Shown: positions 1 to 7,730 of the stretch, one piece after another | Position numbering within the stretch: position 1 is the first letter of the stretch | How the letters are laid out: each line of letters begins with the position of its first letter | Assembly: GCF_012910785.2 (NCBI RefSeq) | Contig: NZ_WTVH02000008.1 | Location: 620,001-684,000, forward strand | Direction: 5' to 3' | DNA: 64,000 nt | Source: Aromatoleum buckelii | GTDB lineage: Bacteria; Pseudomonadota; Gammaproteobacteria; Burkholderiales; Rhodocyclaceae | The notes under the pieces: generated by a model | Told to the model about the DNA's origin: nothing | The model's database searches: none | The model's input: the letters and a program-made list of their open reading frames with translations, nothing else | Made by a program: the position numbers and the translations under genes

Positions 1-1
1 G

Positions 2-85
2 CTGTTCGGCGTGATCAACGGGCTGGTCGCCGCGCGCCTGCTGCGGGACCGCATTGCCGTACCGGCGGGCGCAGCCAAGCGGTAG
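2..85 (+). CDS. 3' end of an unidentified protein (cut by the left edge)
   Basis: An open frame enters from the left edge and stops with TAG at 83-85. The visible 27 residues begin with a hydrophobic stretch ([14 protein letters not shown]) and finish with a short basic tail (GAAKR), which would suit the last membrane helix of a small membrane protein. Too little is present to name a family. About 115 bases separate it from the next start, so it need not be in the same operon. Confidence 0.4.
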   Translation: MFGVINGLVAARLLRDRIAVPAGAAKR

Positions 86-200
86 CGGACAGGGGCTGGC
101 AGCAATTTTGCTCGCTCGGGAAAACGCCTGGCGGCCCAGGTTTTCTTGTCCTGCTCGGGGTACTCGGTTCCCGGCGGGATTTCCATCGAGAGGAGGCATC

Positions 201-1184
201 ATGTTCAAGGCGGTACTGATCGAGAAGGACGACGCCGGCTATCGGGCAACGCTGACCGACGTCGATGACGCGCGTCTGCCCGACGGCGACGTGACAGTGC
301 GGGTCGCGTATTCGACGCTGAACTACAAGGACGCGCTCGCGATCACCGGCAAGGGGCCGGTCGTGCGCCAGTTTCCGATGGTCCCCGGCATCGACCTCGC
401 CGGCAGCGTCGAGCACAGCTCGCATCCGGAGTACCGGGCCGGCGATCTCGTCGTGCTCAACGGCTGGGGCGTCGGCGAAGGCCACTGGGGCGGGCTCGCG
501 GAGAAGGCGCGGCTTGCCGGCGACTGGCTGGTGCCGCTGCCGGCGGCGTTCTCGCCGAAGCAGGCGATGGCGATCGGCACCGCCGGCTACACGGCGATGC
601 TGTGCGTGATGGCGCTCGAACGGCACGGCGTGACGCCGGACCAGGGCGACGTGCTCGTCACCGGTGCGAACGGCGGTGTCGGCAGCGTCGCGGTGTCGCT
701 GCTCGCGAAGCTCGGCTACCGCGTCGTCGCCTCGACCGGGCGGCCGAACGAAGTCGAGTACCTGAACGCGCTCGGCGCCGCCGAAATCATCGACCGGGTG
801 CAGTTCTCGGTGCCCGGCAAGCCGCTGGCGAAGGAGCGCTGGGCCGGTGCCGTCGACACGGTCGGCAGCCACACGCTCGCGAACGTCTGCGCGAGCATGA
901 AGTACCGCGGCGTCGTTGCCGCGTGCGGCCTCGCGCAGGGCATGGACTTCCCGGCGACGGTCGCGCCGTTCATCCTGCGAGGCGTGACGCTCGCCGGCGT
1001 CGATAGCGTCTATTGCCCGCGACCGGAACGCCTCGAAGCGTGGCAGCGGCTCGCGCGCGATCTCGATCCCGCGCATCTCGACCTGATCTCGCACGAAGTC
1101 GGCCTCGCCGACGTGATCCGCCTCTCCGGCGAGCTGCTCGCCGGCCAGGTGCGCGGGCGGCTGATCGTCGACGTCAACCGTTGA
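201..1184 (+). CDS. acuI: Acrylyl-CoA reductase-like NADPH oxidoreductase (YhdH/AcuI family, MDR superfamily)
   Basis: A 327-residue zinc-free medium-chain dehydrogenase. The start is the ATG at 201 because a clean AGGAGG lies 4 bases upstream; the frame is open further left, but that part does not look like the family. It has an N-terminal GroES-like fold ([10 protein letters not shown]) and a Rossmann motif GANGGVGS near residue 155, typical of NADPH-binding YhdH proteins. The family reduces acrylyl-CoA to propionyl-CoA in the cytosol (AcuI of Rhodobacter, YhdH of E. coli). The substrate here is inferred from family. The product would feed the propionyl-CoA carboxylase/methylmalonyl-CoA mutase genes at 41.7-49.1 kb, although the two loci are not adjacent. 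Confidence 0.85.
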   Translation: MFKAVLIEKDDAGYRATLTDVDDARLPDGDVTVRVAYSTLNYKDALAITGKGPVVRQFPMVPGIDLAGSVEHSSHPEYRAGDLVVLNGWGVGEGHWGGLAEKARLAGDWLVPLPAAFSPKQAMAIGTAGYTAMLCVMALERHGVTPDQGDVLVTGANGGVGSVAVSLLAKLGYRVVASTGRPNEVEYLNALGAAEIIDRVQFSVPGKPLAKERWAGAVDTVGSHTLANVCASMKYRGVVAACGLAQGMDFPATVAPFILRGVTLAGVDSVYCPRPERLEAWQRLARDLDPAHLDLISHEVGLADVIRLSGELLAGQVRGRLIVDVNR

Positions 1185-1248
1185 GCCCATCGCCTTGAGC
1201 CCATCGCCTCCGGGCCGTTTTTTCAACTTGCTGTCAAAAGGAATGCCC

Positions 1249-1830
1249 ATGACCGACCGTCCCATCAGCCGCTTTCCGGTGCCCGAACTGAAGGACCTGC
1301 CCGACGACGTGCGCGGGAAGATCCTTGCAGTGCAGGAGAAAGCCGGTTTCGTGCCGAACGTCTTCCTCGCACTCGCACACCGGCCCGACGAATTCCGCGC
1401 CTTCTTCGCGTATCACGACGCCCTGATGGAGAAGAACGAAGGGCTGACGAAGGCCGAGCGCGAGATGATTGTCGTCGCGACCTCAGGGGCGAACGGCTGC
1501 CTGTACTGCGTCGTCGCGCACGGCGCGATCCTGCGCATCCGCGCGAAGAACCCGCGCGTCGCCGATCAGGTGGCGACGAACTACCGCAAGGCCGAGATCA
1601 CGCCGCGCCAGCGCGCGATGCTCGACTTCGCGATGAAGGTCGCGCTCGCTTCGGCCGAAGTCGATGACCCCGATTTCGCCGCGCTGCGCACACAGGGTTT
1701 CAGCGACGACGAGATCTGGGACATCGGCGCCATTGCGGCTTTCTTCGCGATGAGCAACCGGCTCGCGAACCTCTCGAGCATGCGGCCGAACGACGAGTTC
1801 TTCCTGATGGGGCGGCTGCCGAAAGCCTGA
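1249..1830 (+). CDS. Peroxidase-related protein, AhpD/carboxymuconolactone decarboxylase-like
   Basis: A 193-residue protein of the AhpD-like fold. The ATG at 1249 is preferred over the in-frame ATG at 1243 because the AAAGGA at 1236-1241 is correctly spaced only for 1249. The redox motif is C84-L-Y-C87 followed by H91, the CxxC...H arrangement used by AhpD for alkylhydroperoxidase activity or thiol relay. The hydrophobic helices after residue 150 fit the trimer or hexamer-forming fold. It lies 64 bases after the reductase gene on the same strand and may be cotranscribed. Family members are often called 'uncharacterized peroxidase-related enzyme'; the physiological substrate is unknown. Confidence 0.8.
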   Translation: MTDRPISRFPVPELKDLPDDVRGKILAVQEKAGFVPNVFLALAHRPDEFRAFFAYHDALMEKNEGLTKAEREMIVVATSGANGCLYCVVAHGAILRIRAKNPRVADQVATNYRKAEITPRQRAMLDFAMKVALASAEVDDPDFAALRTQGFSDDEIWDIGAIAAFFAMSNRLANLSSMRPNDEFFLMGRLPKA

Positions 1831-1885
1831 ACCCCTGCGGCGGCACGATGGGCCGCGGCGCTGATCGATGGCCGAACCGCCGGCG

Positions 1886-2443
1886 TCAGCCGAGATCCGG
1901 CGCGACGAGGATGCGCCCGGCGCGGCGCCGGCCGGCGAATGCGCCCGGCGTGCCCTGCCCGCCATGCGCGTGGCAGATCGCGCACGCGAGCGCGTCGGCC
2001 GCGTCCGGGCTCGGGCAGCCATCGAGCACCAGCAGCCGCTGCACCATGTGCTGGACCTGCTCTTTGGCCGCCTTGCCGTAGCCGACGACCGCCTGCTTGA
2101 CTTGCAGCGCCGTGTATTCATGCACCGGCAGGTCGCACGACACGGCGCCGCAGATCACCGCGCCGCGCGCCTGGCCGAGCAGCAACGTCGATTGCGGATT
2201 GACGTTGACGAACACTTTCTCGACCGCGACCTGGTCGGGCGTGTAGGCCGCGATGACTTCGCGCACGCCCTCGAGCAGCGTCTTCAGCCGTCCGGGCAAT
2301 TCGCCATCGCGCGTGCGGATGCAGCCGCTCGCGACGTAGCGCAGCTGATTGCCGAGCTTGTCGATGACGCCGAAGCCTGTGATGCGCAGCCCCGGATCGA
2401 GTCCGAGAATGCGGGTGGCAACGACGGTGGAAGCGCTTTTCAT
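1886..2443 (-). CDS. ruvC: Holliday junction endodeoxyribonuclease RuvC
   Basis: A 185-residue resolvase that cleaves four-way junctions symmetrically during recombination repair, acting with RuvAB. The four catalytic acids are all present with the exact E. coli spacing: D16 (in LGLDPG), E75 (in VAVEKVF), D147 and D150 (in [12 protein letters not shown]), against E. coli D7, E66, D138 and D141. The start at 2443 leaves a nine-residue N-terminal extension; an in-frame ATG at 2464 is also possible, and neither has a strong ribosome binding site. ruvA and ruvB are not beside it, and yebC, often next to ruvC, lies 6 kb away. Confidence 0.95.
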   Translation of the reverse strand: MKSASTVVATRILGLDPGLRITGFGVIDKLGNQLRYVASGCIRTRDGELPGRLKTLLEGVREVIAAYTPDQVAVEKVFVNVNPQSTLLLGQARGAVICGAVSCDLPVHEYTALQVKQAVVGYGKAAKEQVQHMVQRLLVLDGCPSPDAADALACAICHAHGGQGTPGAFAGRRRAGRILVAPDLG

Positions 2444-2588
2444 GCCGCGCATTCTACGGGCCATCGGGCAGCGGGGTCGAATCGTGGCAGCGGAGCGCGT
2501 CGTTCGTCCTGCGTGCAGCGCCGTACACGTGCAGGGTCAAGAACTCGCCGACCGGGCGGCGGTCACCCAGGAAGAGGGACGAGCGACG

Positions 2589-2765
2589 ATGATTCCGCAA
2601 TTGGATCGGGTGTATGTGATCGAGCTGTGCAGCGGCGAGTTGCGGCGTTGGCGTTTTCTCGGTCCGGGCCACCGCGAATCGGTGTGGTGGCGCGACGAGG
2701 AAACCGGGCGCACGTTCTCCGAAGCGAGCCTGATGTACGTCTGGGAGATCGTCGCGGAGGCGTGA
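2589..2765 (+). CDS. Small hypothetical protein (58 aa)
   Basis: A 58-residue soluble protein starting at ATG 2589, with a purine-rich GAAGAGGGA upstream. The frame is open further left, but the upstream part overlaps ruvC on the other strand and has no start signal. The protein is rich in aromatic and charged residues (several W, E and R; ends YVWEIVAEA) and has no membrane segment or Cys motif. It lies alone between divergent ruvC and the convergent sigma-54 regulator. No family recognised; third-position GC is like that of its neighbours, so it is probably a real native gene. Confidence 0.6.
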   Translation: MIPQLDRVYVIELCSGELRRWRFLGPGHRESVWWRDEETGRTFSEASLMYVWEIVAEA

Positions 2766-2877
2766 ACAGACCGGAAGCGCGGGCGCAGGCGCTTTTTCGC
2801 AGTCGCCCGGCCTGCCGTTTGTCGCCGAACGTCATTCAAGGAGCCCTGAGCCCGCACGCGACGCCAATCGTGGCCGC

Positions 2878-4224
2878 TCAGTTCCGGTTGAGCCGCTTCC
2901 ACAAGGTCGTGCGCGACATGCCGAGTCGGCGCGCCGCTTCCGCCCGGTTGCCGCCGCACTGCTCGAGCATGCGCTGGATCTGTGCCTGCTCCTCGTCAGG
3001 CGTCACCTGCGTCGCGTAGTAGCGCGTCAGCGGCAGTGGCAGCAGCACCTCGTGCGTCGATTCGACGGGGGCCACGACTTCGGGCAGCAGGTGCTGCGGC
3101 AGGATCGTCGCCCCGTCGGAATTGACGACCGCATATTCGAGGGCGTTGAACAGCTGCCGCACGTTGCCCGGCCAGTGGTAAGACTCCATCGCCACGATCG
3201 CCTCCGGCGACAGCCGCAGGTCGGGCCGGCGGTAGCGTTCGCCGAGTTCGCCGAGCAGGCGGCTCGCGAGCAGCGCGATGTCCTCGCGGCGCTCGCGCAG
3301 CGCCGGCACGTGCAGCGGCAGCACGTGCAAGCGGTAATACAGATCTTCGCGGAACTCCCCACGGCCGACCATCCCGGCGATGTCGCGATGGGTTGCGGCG
3401 ACGACGCGCACATCGACTTTGCGCGGATGGTTCTCGCCGACGCGCACGATTTCGCGCTCCTGCAGCACGCGCAGCAACCGGGTCTGTGTTGCCGGAGAAA
3501 TCTCGCCGATCTCGTCGAGCAGCAACGTGCCGCCGTTGGCGGCTTCGAAGCGGCCGAGGCGAGCTCCGGTTGCGCCGGAAAACGAGCCTTTGGCGTGGCC
3601 GAAGAGTTCTGATTCCTGCAGGTTTTCCGGCAGCGACGCGCAATGCACGGCGACGTAAGGGCCTTTCGCGCGCGCCGAGTTGTCGTGCAGCGCGCGCGCA
3701 ACCAGTTCCTTGCCGACGCCGCTTTCGCCGGTGATCAGCACGTTGGCTTCACTCGCCGCGACGCGCAGCACTTTCTGGTAGAGGTCCTGCATCGCGCGGC
3801 TGCGCCCGGTCAGCCCGCCGAGCTGCCAGCGGTCGCGCACTTCGGCTTCGAGTTCGACTTCGCGCGAGCGGTCGCGCAGCACGATCGCGCAGTACAGCCC
3901 GGAATCGTTCGGCGGTAGCAGCATCGCCCACATGCGCAGCGGAATGTCGACGCCGCTGGGCGAGCGCACGATGATGTCCTGGACCTTGTCGTCCTCGCCC
4001 TTTGCCGGGGTCAGCGAACATTCTCCGCGCGCTTCACAGGCCCGGGCACACTCGGTGCCCCGGAACAGCGTCGGACACAGTTCGTCGACGAGGCGCCGGT
4101 CGTCGTGCCCGATCATCCGCGCGGCTGCGCTGTTCATCTCGAGGACGCGGCGCGCCCGATCGAGAAACAGCACGCCTTCTTCGAGGCTGTCGAGAAATAC
4201 TCGCAGGGTTGCCAGACTCGGCAT
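2878..4224 (-). CDS. Sigma-54-dependent activator with Cys-rich PAS domain, likely regulator of the adjacent NO reductase operon
   Basis: A 448-residue bacterial enhancer-binding protein. Residues 5-125 form a PAS sensor domain with four cysteines (C50, C59, C63, C69), residues 137-370 an AAA+ domain, and the last 30 residues a Fis-type helix-turn-helix ([20 protein letters not shown]). Walker A is GESGVGKE (166-173) and Walker B is LLLDEIGE (234-241). The sigma-54 contact loop reads GSFSGA (213-218) instead of the usual GAFTGA. It is transcribed divergently from the heme-copper oxidoreductase operon, and the region between them carries palindromic half-sites and a -24/-12 promoter. Control of that operon is inferred from this layout. 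The cysteines might bind iron or an Fe-S cluster and sense NO or redox state; this is speculation. Confidence 0.9.
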   Translation of the reverse strand: MPSLATLRVFLDSLEEGVLFLDRARRVLEMNSAAARMIGHDDRRLVDELCPTLFRGTECARACEARGECSLTPAKGEDDKVQDIIVRSPSGVDIPLRMWAMLLPPNDSGLYCAIVLRDRSREVELEAEVRDRWQLGGLTGRSRAMQDLYQKVLRVAASEANVLITGESGVGKELVARALHDNSARAKGPYVAVHCASLPENLQESELFGHAKGSFSGATGARLGRFEAANGGTLLLDEIGEISPATQTRLLRVLQEREIVRVGENHPRKVDVRVVAATHRDIAGMVGRGEFREDLYYRLHVLPLHVPALRERREDIALLASRLLGELGERYRRPDLRLSPEAIVAMESYHWPGNVRQLFNALEYAVVNSDGATILPQHLLPEVVAPVESTHEVLLPLPLTRYYATQVTPDEEQAQIQRMLEQCGGNRAEAARRLGMSRTTLWKRLNRN

Positions 4225-4240
4225 CTGAATCCTCCTTTTT

Positions 4241-4273
4241 GTTCAGACTGAACGTCCAGAGCGAACGTTCAGT
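4241..4273 (+). promoter_or_regulatory. Candidate enhancer (UAS) for the sigma-54 activator: three alternating GTTCAG half-sites
   Basis: GTTCAG-A-CTGAAC (4241-4253) is a perfect palindrome. A third copy, GTTCAG at 4267-4272, makes a second, wider inverted repeat: ACTGAACGT (4247-4255) against ACGTTCAGT (4265-4273). The cluster is 71-103 bases upstream of the -24 element at 4344 and 17 bases from the activator's own start codon. That is the usual distance for an enhancer-binding protein site and would also allow autoregulation. Confidence 0.6.
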
Positions 4274-4315
4274 TTCTCCTCCACAACATTCCAGCAGCTA
4301 AGCGCTGCGCGAAAA

Positions 4316-4329
4316 ATGATTGTGATCAA
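4316..4329 (+). promoter_or_regulatory. FNR/Anr/Dnr-like box
   Basis: ATGAT-TGTG-ATCAA matches the FNR/Dnr consensus TTGAT-N4-ATCAA at 9 of 10 positions. It lies between the presumed enhancer and the -24/-12 promoter of the NO reductase-like operon, 15 bases upstream of the -24 element. An oxygen- or NO-responsive CRP/FNR-family input is therefore plausible. The site is read from sequence only. Confidence 0.5.
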
Positions 4330-4343
4330 TGATTTGCTAGATG

Positions 4344-4359
4344 TGGCACAGTGCTGGCT
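4344..4359 (+). promoter_or_regulatory. Sigma-54 (-24/-12) promoter of the norSY-like operon
   Basis: TGGCACA-GTGC-TGGCT fits the sigma-54 consensus TGGCACG-N4-TTGCW with perfect -24 (TGGCAC), correct spacing, and one mismatch in the -12 element (TGGC for TTGC). Transcription would start near 4371, about 48 bases before the GTG start at 4419. The divergent sigma-54 activator gene next door strengthens the call. Confidence 0.65.
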
Positions 4360-4418
4360 AAGAGAATGCTAGGGGGACGGCTTGTCCCGAAGACGATCGC
4401 ATGACAGGAGAATCCACC

Positions 4419-4949
4419 GTGCAACCAATCGCTTGGCAAATATCGCTCGTGCTGATGGCACTCGTCGCGTTCGGCTTTGCCTTTGTCGCCATCAATTCCG
4501 GGCGGCGCCAGGAAGATTATTCGCCGCTGCAGAAGAGCGCCTATCGCCTGCGCTCGCGCCTTTTCTGGGGCCTGGTGCTGGTGTTCGGCCCGGCGATGAT
4601 CTACACGCTGTTCGAACTGCCGTACGACGCGGCGCGGGCCAACACCGGGGCGGGCCCGGTACAGGTCGTCGACGCGACAGGCTACCAGTGGCGCTGGGAA
4701 CTCAGCCAGGATCACGTCGCCGTCGGCCAGCCGGTCGAGTTCCGCGTCACCAGCGCCGATGTCAATCACGGCTTCGGCATTTACGACGCGAACCTGCACC
4801 TGGTCGCGCAGACGCAGGCGATGCCCGGCTACACCAACACGCTGCGTCACACTTTCAGCGAGGAAGGGACATACAAGATCCTGTGCATGGAGTACTGCGG
4901 CCTCGCGCACCACAACATGTTGACCGAAATCCGGGTCGGCGCTCAGTAA
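4419..4949 (+). CDS. norS: CuA-containing subunit II of heme-copper NO reductase (NorS-like)
   Basis: A 176-residue membrane-anchored cupredoxin that passes electrons from a periplasmic donor to the catalytic subunit. The GTG at 4419 is chosen because AGGAG at 4406-4410 sits 8 bases before it; the upstream in-frame ATG at 4401 overlaps that site. Two membrane helices lie near residues 5-25 and 45-65. All CuA ligands are visible: H117, C156, E158, C160, H164 and M167 (C-M-E-Y-C-G-L-A-H-H-N-M). It is followed after 14 bases by the catalytic subunit. Subunit II with this short architecture followed by subunit I, SenC and a membrane protein matches norSY-senC-orf1 of ammonia oxidisers. Confidence 0.8.
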   Translation: MQPIAWQISLVLMALVAFGFAFVAINSGRRQEDYSPLQKSAYRLRSRLFWGLVLVFGPAMIYTLFELPYDAARANTGAGPVQVVDATGYQWRWELSQDHVAVGQPVEFRVTSADVNHGFGIYDANLHLVAQTQAMPGYTNTLRHTFSEEGTYKILCMEYCGLAHHNMLTEIRVGAQ

Positions 4950-4963
4950 CGGAGGAGACGAAC

Positions 4964-6451
4964 GTGGCGACCTACACTTACGAACATATTCCCGACCAGG
5001 GAGCGAAGGCCGGCGTGCTGGCCTACCTCGCGACATCGGCCGTCGTGCTGCTGCTGATGATGGTCTTCGGCCTGCTGATGCGGCTCGAGCAGGCGCAGTG
5101 GATCTCGATCGGCGCGATCCGCTTTTACGAACTGATGACCTTGCATGGCGCCGGCATGGTCGGCATCGCGGCGATCGCCGGCGCGTCGATCATGTGGCAC
5201 TTCCTGCGCCAGTACGTCGACCTGTCGTCGCGTATCTTCGTCGCGAACCTCGTTTTGTTCCTCGTCGGCGTCGTGATGATCCTCGGCAGCGTGCTGCTCG
5301 GGCATTTCCACGGCGCGTGGACGTTCCTCTACCCGCTGCCCGGCAAGTCGATGGGCTTGTGGAGCCCCGGTGCGGCGGCGCTTTTCATGGGCGGGCTGCT
5401 CGTCATCGGCGTCGGCTTCCTGCTGCTGCACCTCGACATCGCGCGTGCGCTCGTCGCGCGCTACGGCAACTTCTCGCGCGCGCTCGGCTGGCCGCAGCTC
5501 TTCGGCCACGATGACGGAAAGGCCCCGCCGCCGACCGTGGTCGCGAGCGCAATGGTCACCGTCGTCAACGTCATCGGCCTGGTCGTCGGTGCGAGCATCC
5601 TGGCGATGATGCTGGTGAACCTTTACGTGCCCGAGTTCGACATCGATCCGCTTCTCGCGAAAGGCATGATCTACTTCTTCGGCCACATCTTCATCAACGC
5701 GACGATCTACATGGCGGTGATCGGCGTCTACGAGATCCTGCCGCGCTACACGCAGCGCCCGTGGAAGTCGAACAAGGTGTTCCTCGCGTCGTGGACTGCG
5801 TCGACGCTGATGGTGATGTTCATCTTCCCGCACCACCTGCTGATGGACTTTGCGTTCCCGAAGTGGATGCTCATCATGGGCCACATTATCGGCTACCTGA
5901 ACACCGTGCCGATCCTCGTCGTCACCGGCTACGGCGCGCTGATGATCGTGTATCGCTCGGGCATCCGCTGGGACATGGGGTCGAAGCTGCTGTTCCTGTC
6001 GCTGTTCGGCTGGGCGGCGGGCGCGATGCCGGCGTTCATCGACGGCACCATCACCGTCAACTACGTGATGCACAACACCCTGTGGGTGCCCGGCCACTTC
6101 CATACCTACCTGCTGCTCGGCATGGTGACGATGGTGTTCGGCTTCATGTACTACCTCGGCAAACCGAGCCACGAGCACGACGATCACCTGATCGACCGCA
6201 TCGCGTTCTGGCTCTTCACGTCGTCGGTGCTCGGCTTCACGATGAGCTTCCTGTATTCGGGCAAGGAAAGCGTCGCGCGCCGCTACGCTGCCCACCTGCC
6301 CGAATGGGTGCCGTACGACCGCATCGCGTCGGTGTTCGCGGTGCTCGTGATCGCCTCGGCGCTGGTGTTCATCGGGCGCTTCTTCGCTCGCATCGGGCTC
6401 GCGCGCCATGACTACCAGCGCGCTCCGGTCGCGCGCAGCGTCGCCGCATGA
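4964..6451 (+). CDS. norY: Heme-copper oxidoreductase catalytic subunit I, probable NO reductase (NorY-like, sNOR family)
   Basis: A 495-residue, roughly 12-helix membrane enzyme starting at GTG 4964, with GGAGGAGA upstream. Metal ligands are present: low-spin heme H61 and H380, CuB ligands H241, H290 and H291, and high-spin heme H378 (PGHFHT). The position four residues after H241, which in oxygen-reducing oxidases holds the cross-linked tyrosine, is asparagine (H241-I-F-I-N245). Loss of this tyrosine and the gene order argue for nitric oxide reduction (2 NO to N2O) rather than O2 reduction. This is inferred: the sNOR assignment rests on gene order and recalled family knowledge, with no alignment done. 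An unusual oxidase remains possible. Confidence 0.75.
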   Translation: MATYTYEHIPDQGAKAGVLAYLATSAVVLLLMMVFGLLMRLEQAQWISIGAIRFYELMTLHGAGMVGIAAIAGASIMWHFLRQYVDLSSRIFVANLVLFLVGVVMILGSVLLGHFHGAWTFLYPLPGKSMGLWSPGAAALFMGGLLVIGVGFLLLHLDIARALVARYGNFSRALGWPQLFGHDDGKAPPPTVVASAMVTVVNVIGLVVGASILAMMLVNLYVPEFDIDPLLAKGMIYFFGHIFINATIYMAVIGVYEILPRYTQRPWKSNKVFLASWTASTLMVMFIFPHHLLMDFAFPKWMLIMGHIIGYLNTVPILVVTGYGALMIVYRSGIRWDMGSKLLFLSLFGWAAGAMPAFIDGTITVNYVMHNTLWVPGHFHTYLLLGMVTMVFGFMYYLGKPSHEHDDHLIDRIAFWLFTSSVLGFTMSFLYSGKESVARRYAAHLPEWVPYDRIASVFAVLVIASALVFIGRFFARIGLARHDYQRAPVARSVAA

Positions 6452-6461
6452 GTCCGGGTCG

Positions 6462-7076
6462 ATGAGTGACGCCGCGCGCAGCGTCGTCCTGACGGTGCTG
6501 GTGACCGTTCTCGGCACCGGCGCTTTCTGGTGGGGAACCGACGGTTTCAGCGCTTTTACCGCTGAAACCGCCCGCCGGGCCGACATCCTGCGCGCGCCAC
6601 GCCCGCTGCCTGCGGCCGTCCTCGAAGACCAGGACGGCCGTGTTTTCCGGCTCGACGATTACCGCGGACGCTTGCTCGCAGTCGAGTTCATCTACACGCG
6701 CTGCACGACGATCTGCCGCAGCCTCGGCATGGCGTTCAAACAGATCCGCGACCGCGTGCCGCCCGACGCCCTCGGGCGCGACGTGGCGCTGCTGAGCATC
6801 AGCTTCGACCCCGAGCGCGACGATCCGGCGAGTCTCAAGATCTACGGCGGCAGTCACGGCGCCGATGGCGAGCACTGGCGCATCGCGCGAGTGCGGGACG
6901 CGGCGCAGCTGCAGGCGCTTCTCGATGCTTTCGGCGTCGTCGTGATCCCGGACCGTTTCGGCGGGTTCGAGCACAACGCGGCGATCCACCTCGTCGGCCG
7001 CGACGGGCGGCTCGTCGAAATCAGCGATCTCGAAGCGCCGCTGCAGTTTGCCGAGAAGCTCGCGGAGGCGCTGTGA
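6462..7076 (+). CDS. senC: SCO1/SenC-family copper chaperone
   Basis: A 204-residue thioredoxin-fold protein anchored by one N-terminal helix (VVLTVLVTVLGTGAFWW) with the catalytic domain in the periplasm. Copper ligands are the CxxxC pair in YTRCTTICRS and the later histidine in GFEHNAAIH. The proline that usually follows the second cysteine is absent. Family members deliver copper to the CuA centre of the adjacent subunit II or keep its cysteines reduced. It begins 10 bases after subunit I and overlaps the next gene by 4 bases, so the four genes are one transcription unit. Confidence 0.85.
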   Translation: MSDAARSVVLTVLVTVLGTGAFWWGTDGFSAFTAETARRADILRAPRPLPAAVLEDQDGRVFRLDDYRGRLLAVEFIYTRCTTICRSLGMAFKQIRDRVPPDALGRDVALLSISFDPERDDPASLKIYGGSHGADGEHWRIARVRDAAQLQALLDAFGVVVIPDRFGGFEHNAAIHLVGRDGRLVEISDLEAPLQFAEKLAEAL

Positions 7077-7723
7077 TCGCCGCGCTCGCCCGTCCGCAAG
7101 TGGGTTTTCGCGTGCTCGGCGCGCTGTATCTGCTGCTCGCGGCGCCGCCGCTGCGCACCTCGCTCGAAGCGACGATGAGCGGCCACATGCTGGTGCAGAT
7201 TCCGCTTCTCGCCGCGATCGGCTTCGTCGCCTGCCGCCTGCTGCCCGTAGCGCGGCAGGAGCGCTTGCTCGACGCGGGCGGCGGTGCTGTGCCGTATGTC
7301 GTGCTGGTGGTCTTCGCGTCGACGTGGTGGATGCTGCCGCGTGCGCTCGACGACGCGCTTGCGAGCCCGCTCGTCGAAGCGGCGAAGTTCATCAGCCTGC
7401 CCCTGCTCGTCGGGCTGCCGCTCGCGCTGGCGTGGCGTCGGCTCGGGCCGATCGGCCGCGGCTTCGTCTGGACCAACTTCATCAGCATGCTTGCGGTGCT
7501 CGGCTGGCTGTACATTGCCGCGCCGGTGCGCGTGTGCAACAGCTACCTCGTCGACCAGCAGGAAAGCGCCGGCTGGCTGATGGTGAAGCTCGCGCTGCTG
7601 CTGTTCGCCGGTTGGCTCGCCAGCCTGTTCGTCGGCGGCGGCGGAAACCCCGCGCTGTCCACTGCGGAGCAGGTTGCGCCCCCACCGGCACCGAGCCGCG
7701 ACTGCGGCCCGGAGCGCAACTGA
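7073..7723 (+). CDS. Membrane protein of the norSY-senC-orf1 cluster (Orf1)
   Basis: A 216-residue integral membrane protein with about six helices, starting at a GTG whose last two bases overlap the senC stop. The segment MSGHMLVQIPLL (H38) resembles the conserved HM..Q helix of CtaG-type oxidase assembly proteins. Further conserved-looking elements are TWWMLPRALDD and a single Cys near NSYLVDQQ. The soluble tail is Pro/Ala rich. In ammonia oxidisers the fourth gene of the norSY-senC-orf1 cluster is an uncharacterised membrane protein at the same position. A role in maturation of the copper enzyme is inferred. It converges on the EamA gene with an 8-base gap. Confidence 0.7.
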   Translation: MIAALARPQVGFRVLGALYLLLAAPPLRTSLEATMSGHMLVQIPLLAAIGFVACRLLPVARQERLLDAGGGAVPYVVLVVFASTWWMLPRALDDALASPLVEAAKFISLPLLVGLPLALAWRRLGPIGRGFVWTNFISMLAVLGWLYIAAPVRVCNSYLVDQQESAGWLMVKLALLLFAGWLASLFVGGGGNPALSTAEQVAPPPAPSRDCGPERN

Positions 7724-7730
7724 ATCGGGT

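Noticed and set aside
15-1265. Long leftward open frame opposite the acrylyl-CoA reductase gene
   Set aside because: Its Arg/His/Asp-rich composition is that of a GC-rich antisense shadow; no start signal or domain, and the + strand gene is clear.
4943-6586. Leftward open frame opposite subunit I of the NO reductase
   Set aside because: Dominated by His/Asp/Arg repeats that mirror hydrophobic codons of the membrane protein on the other strand.
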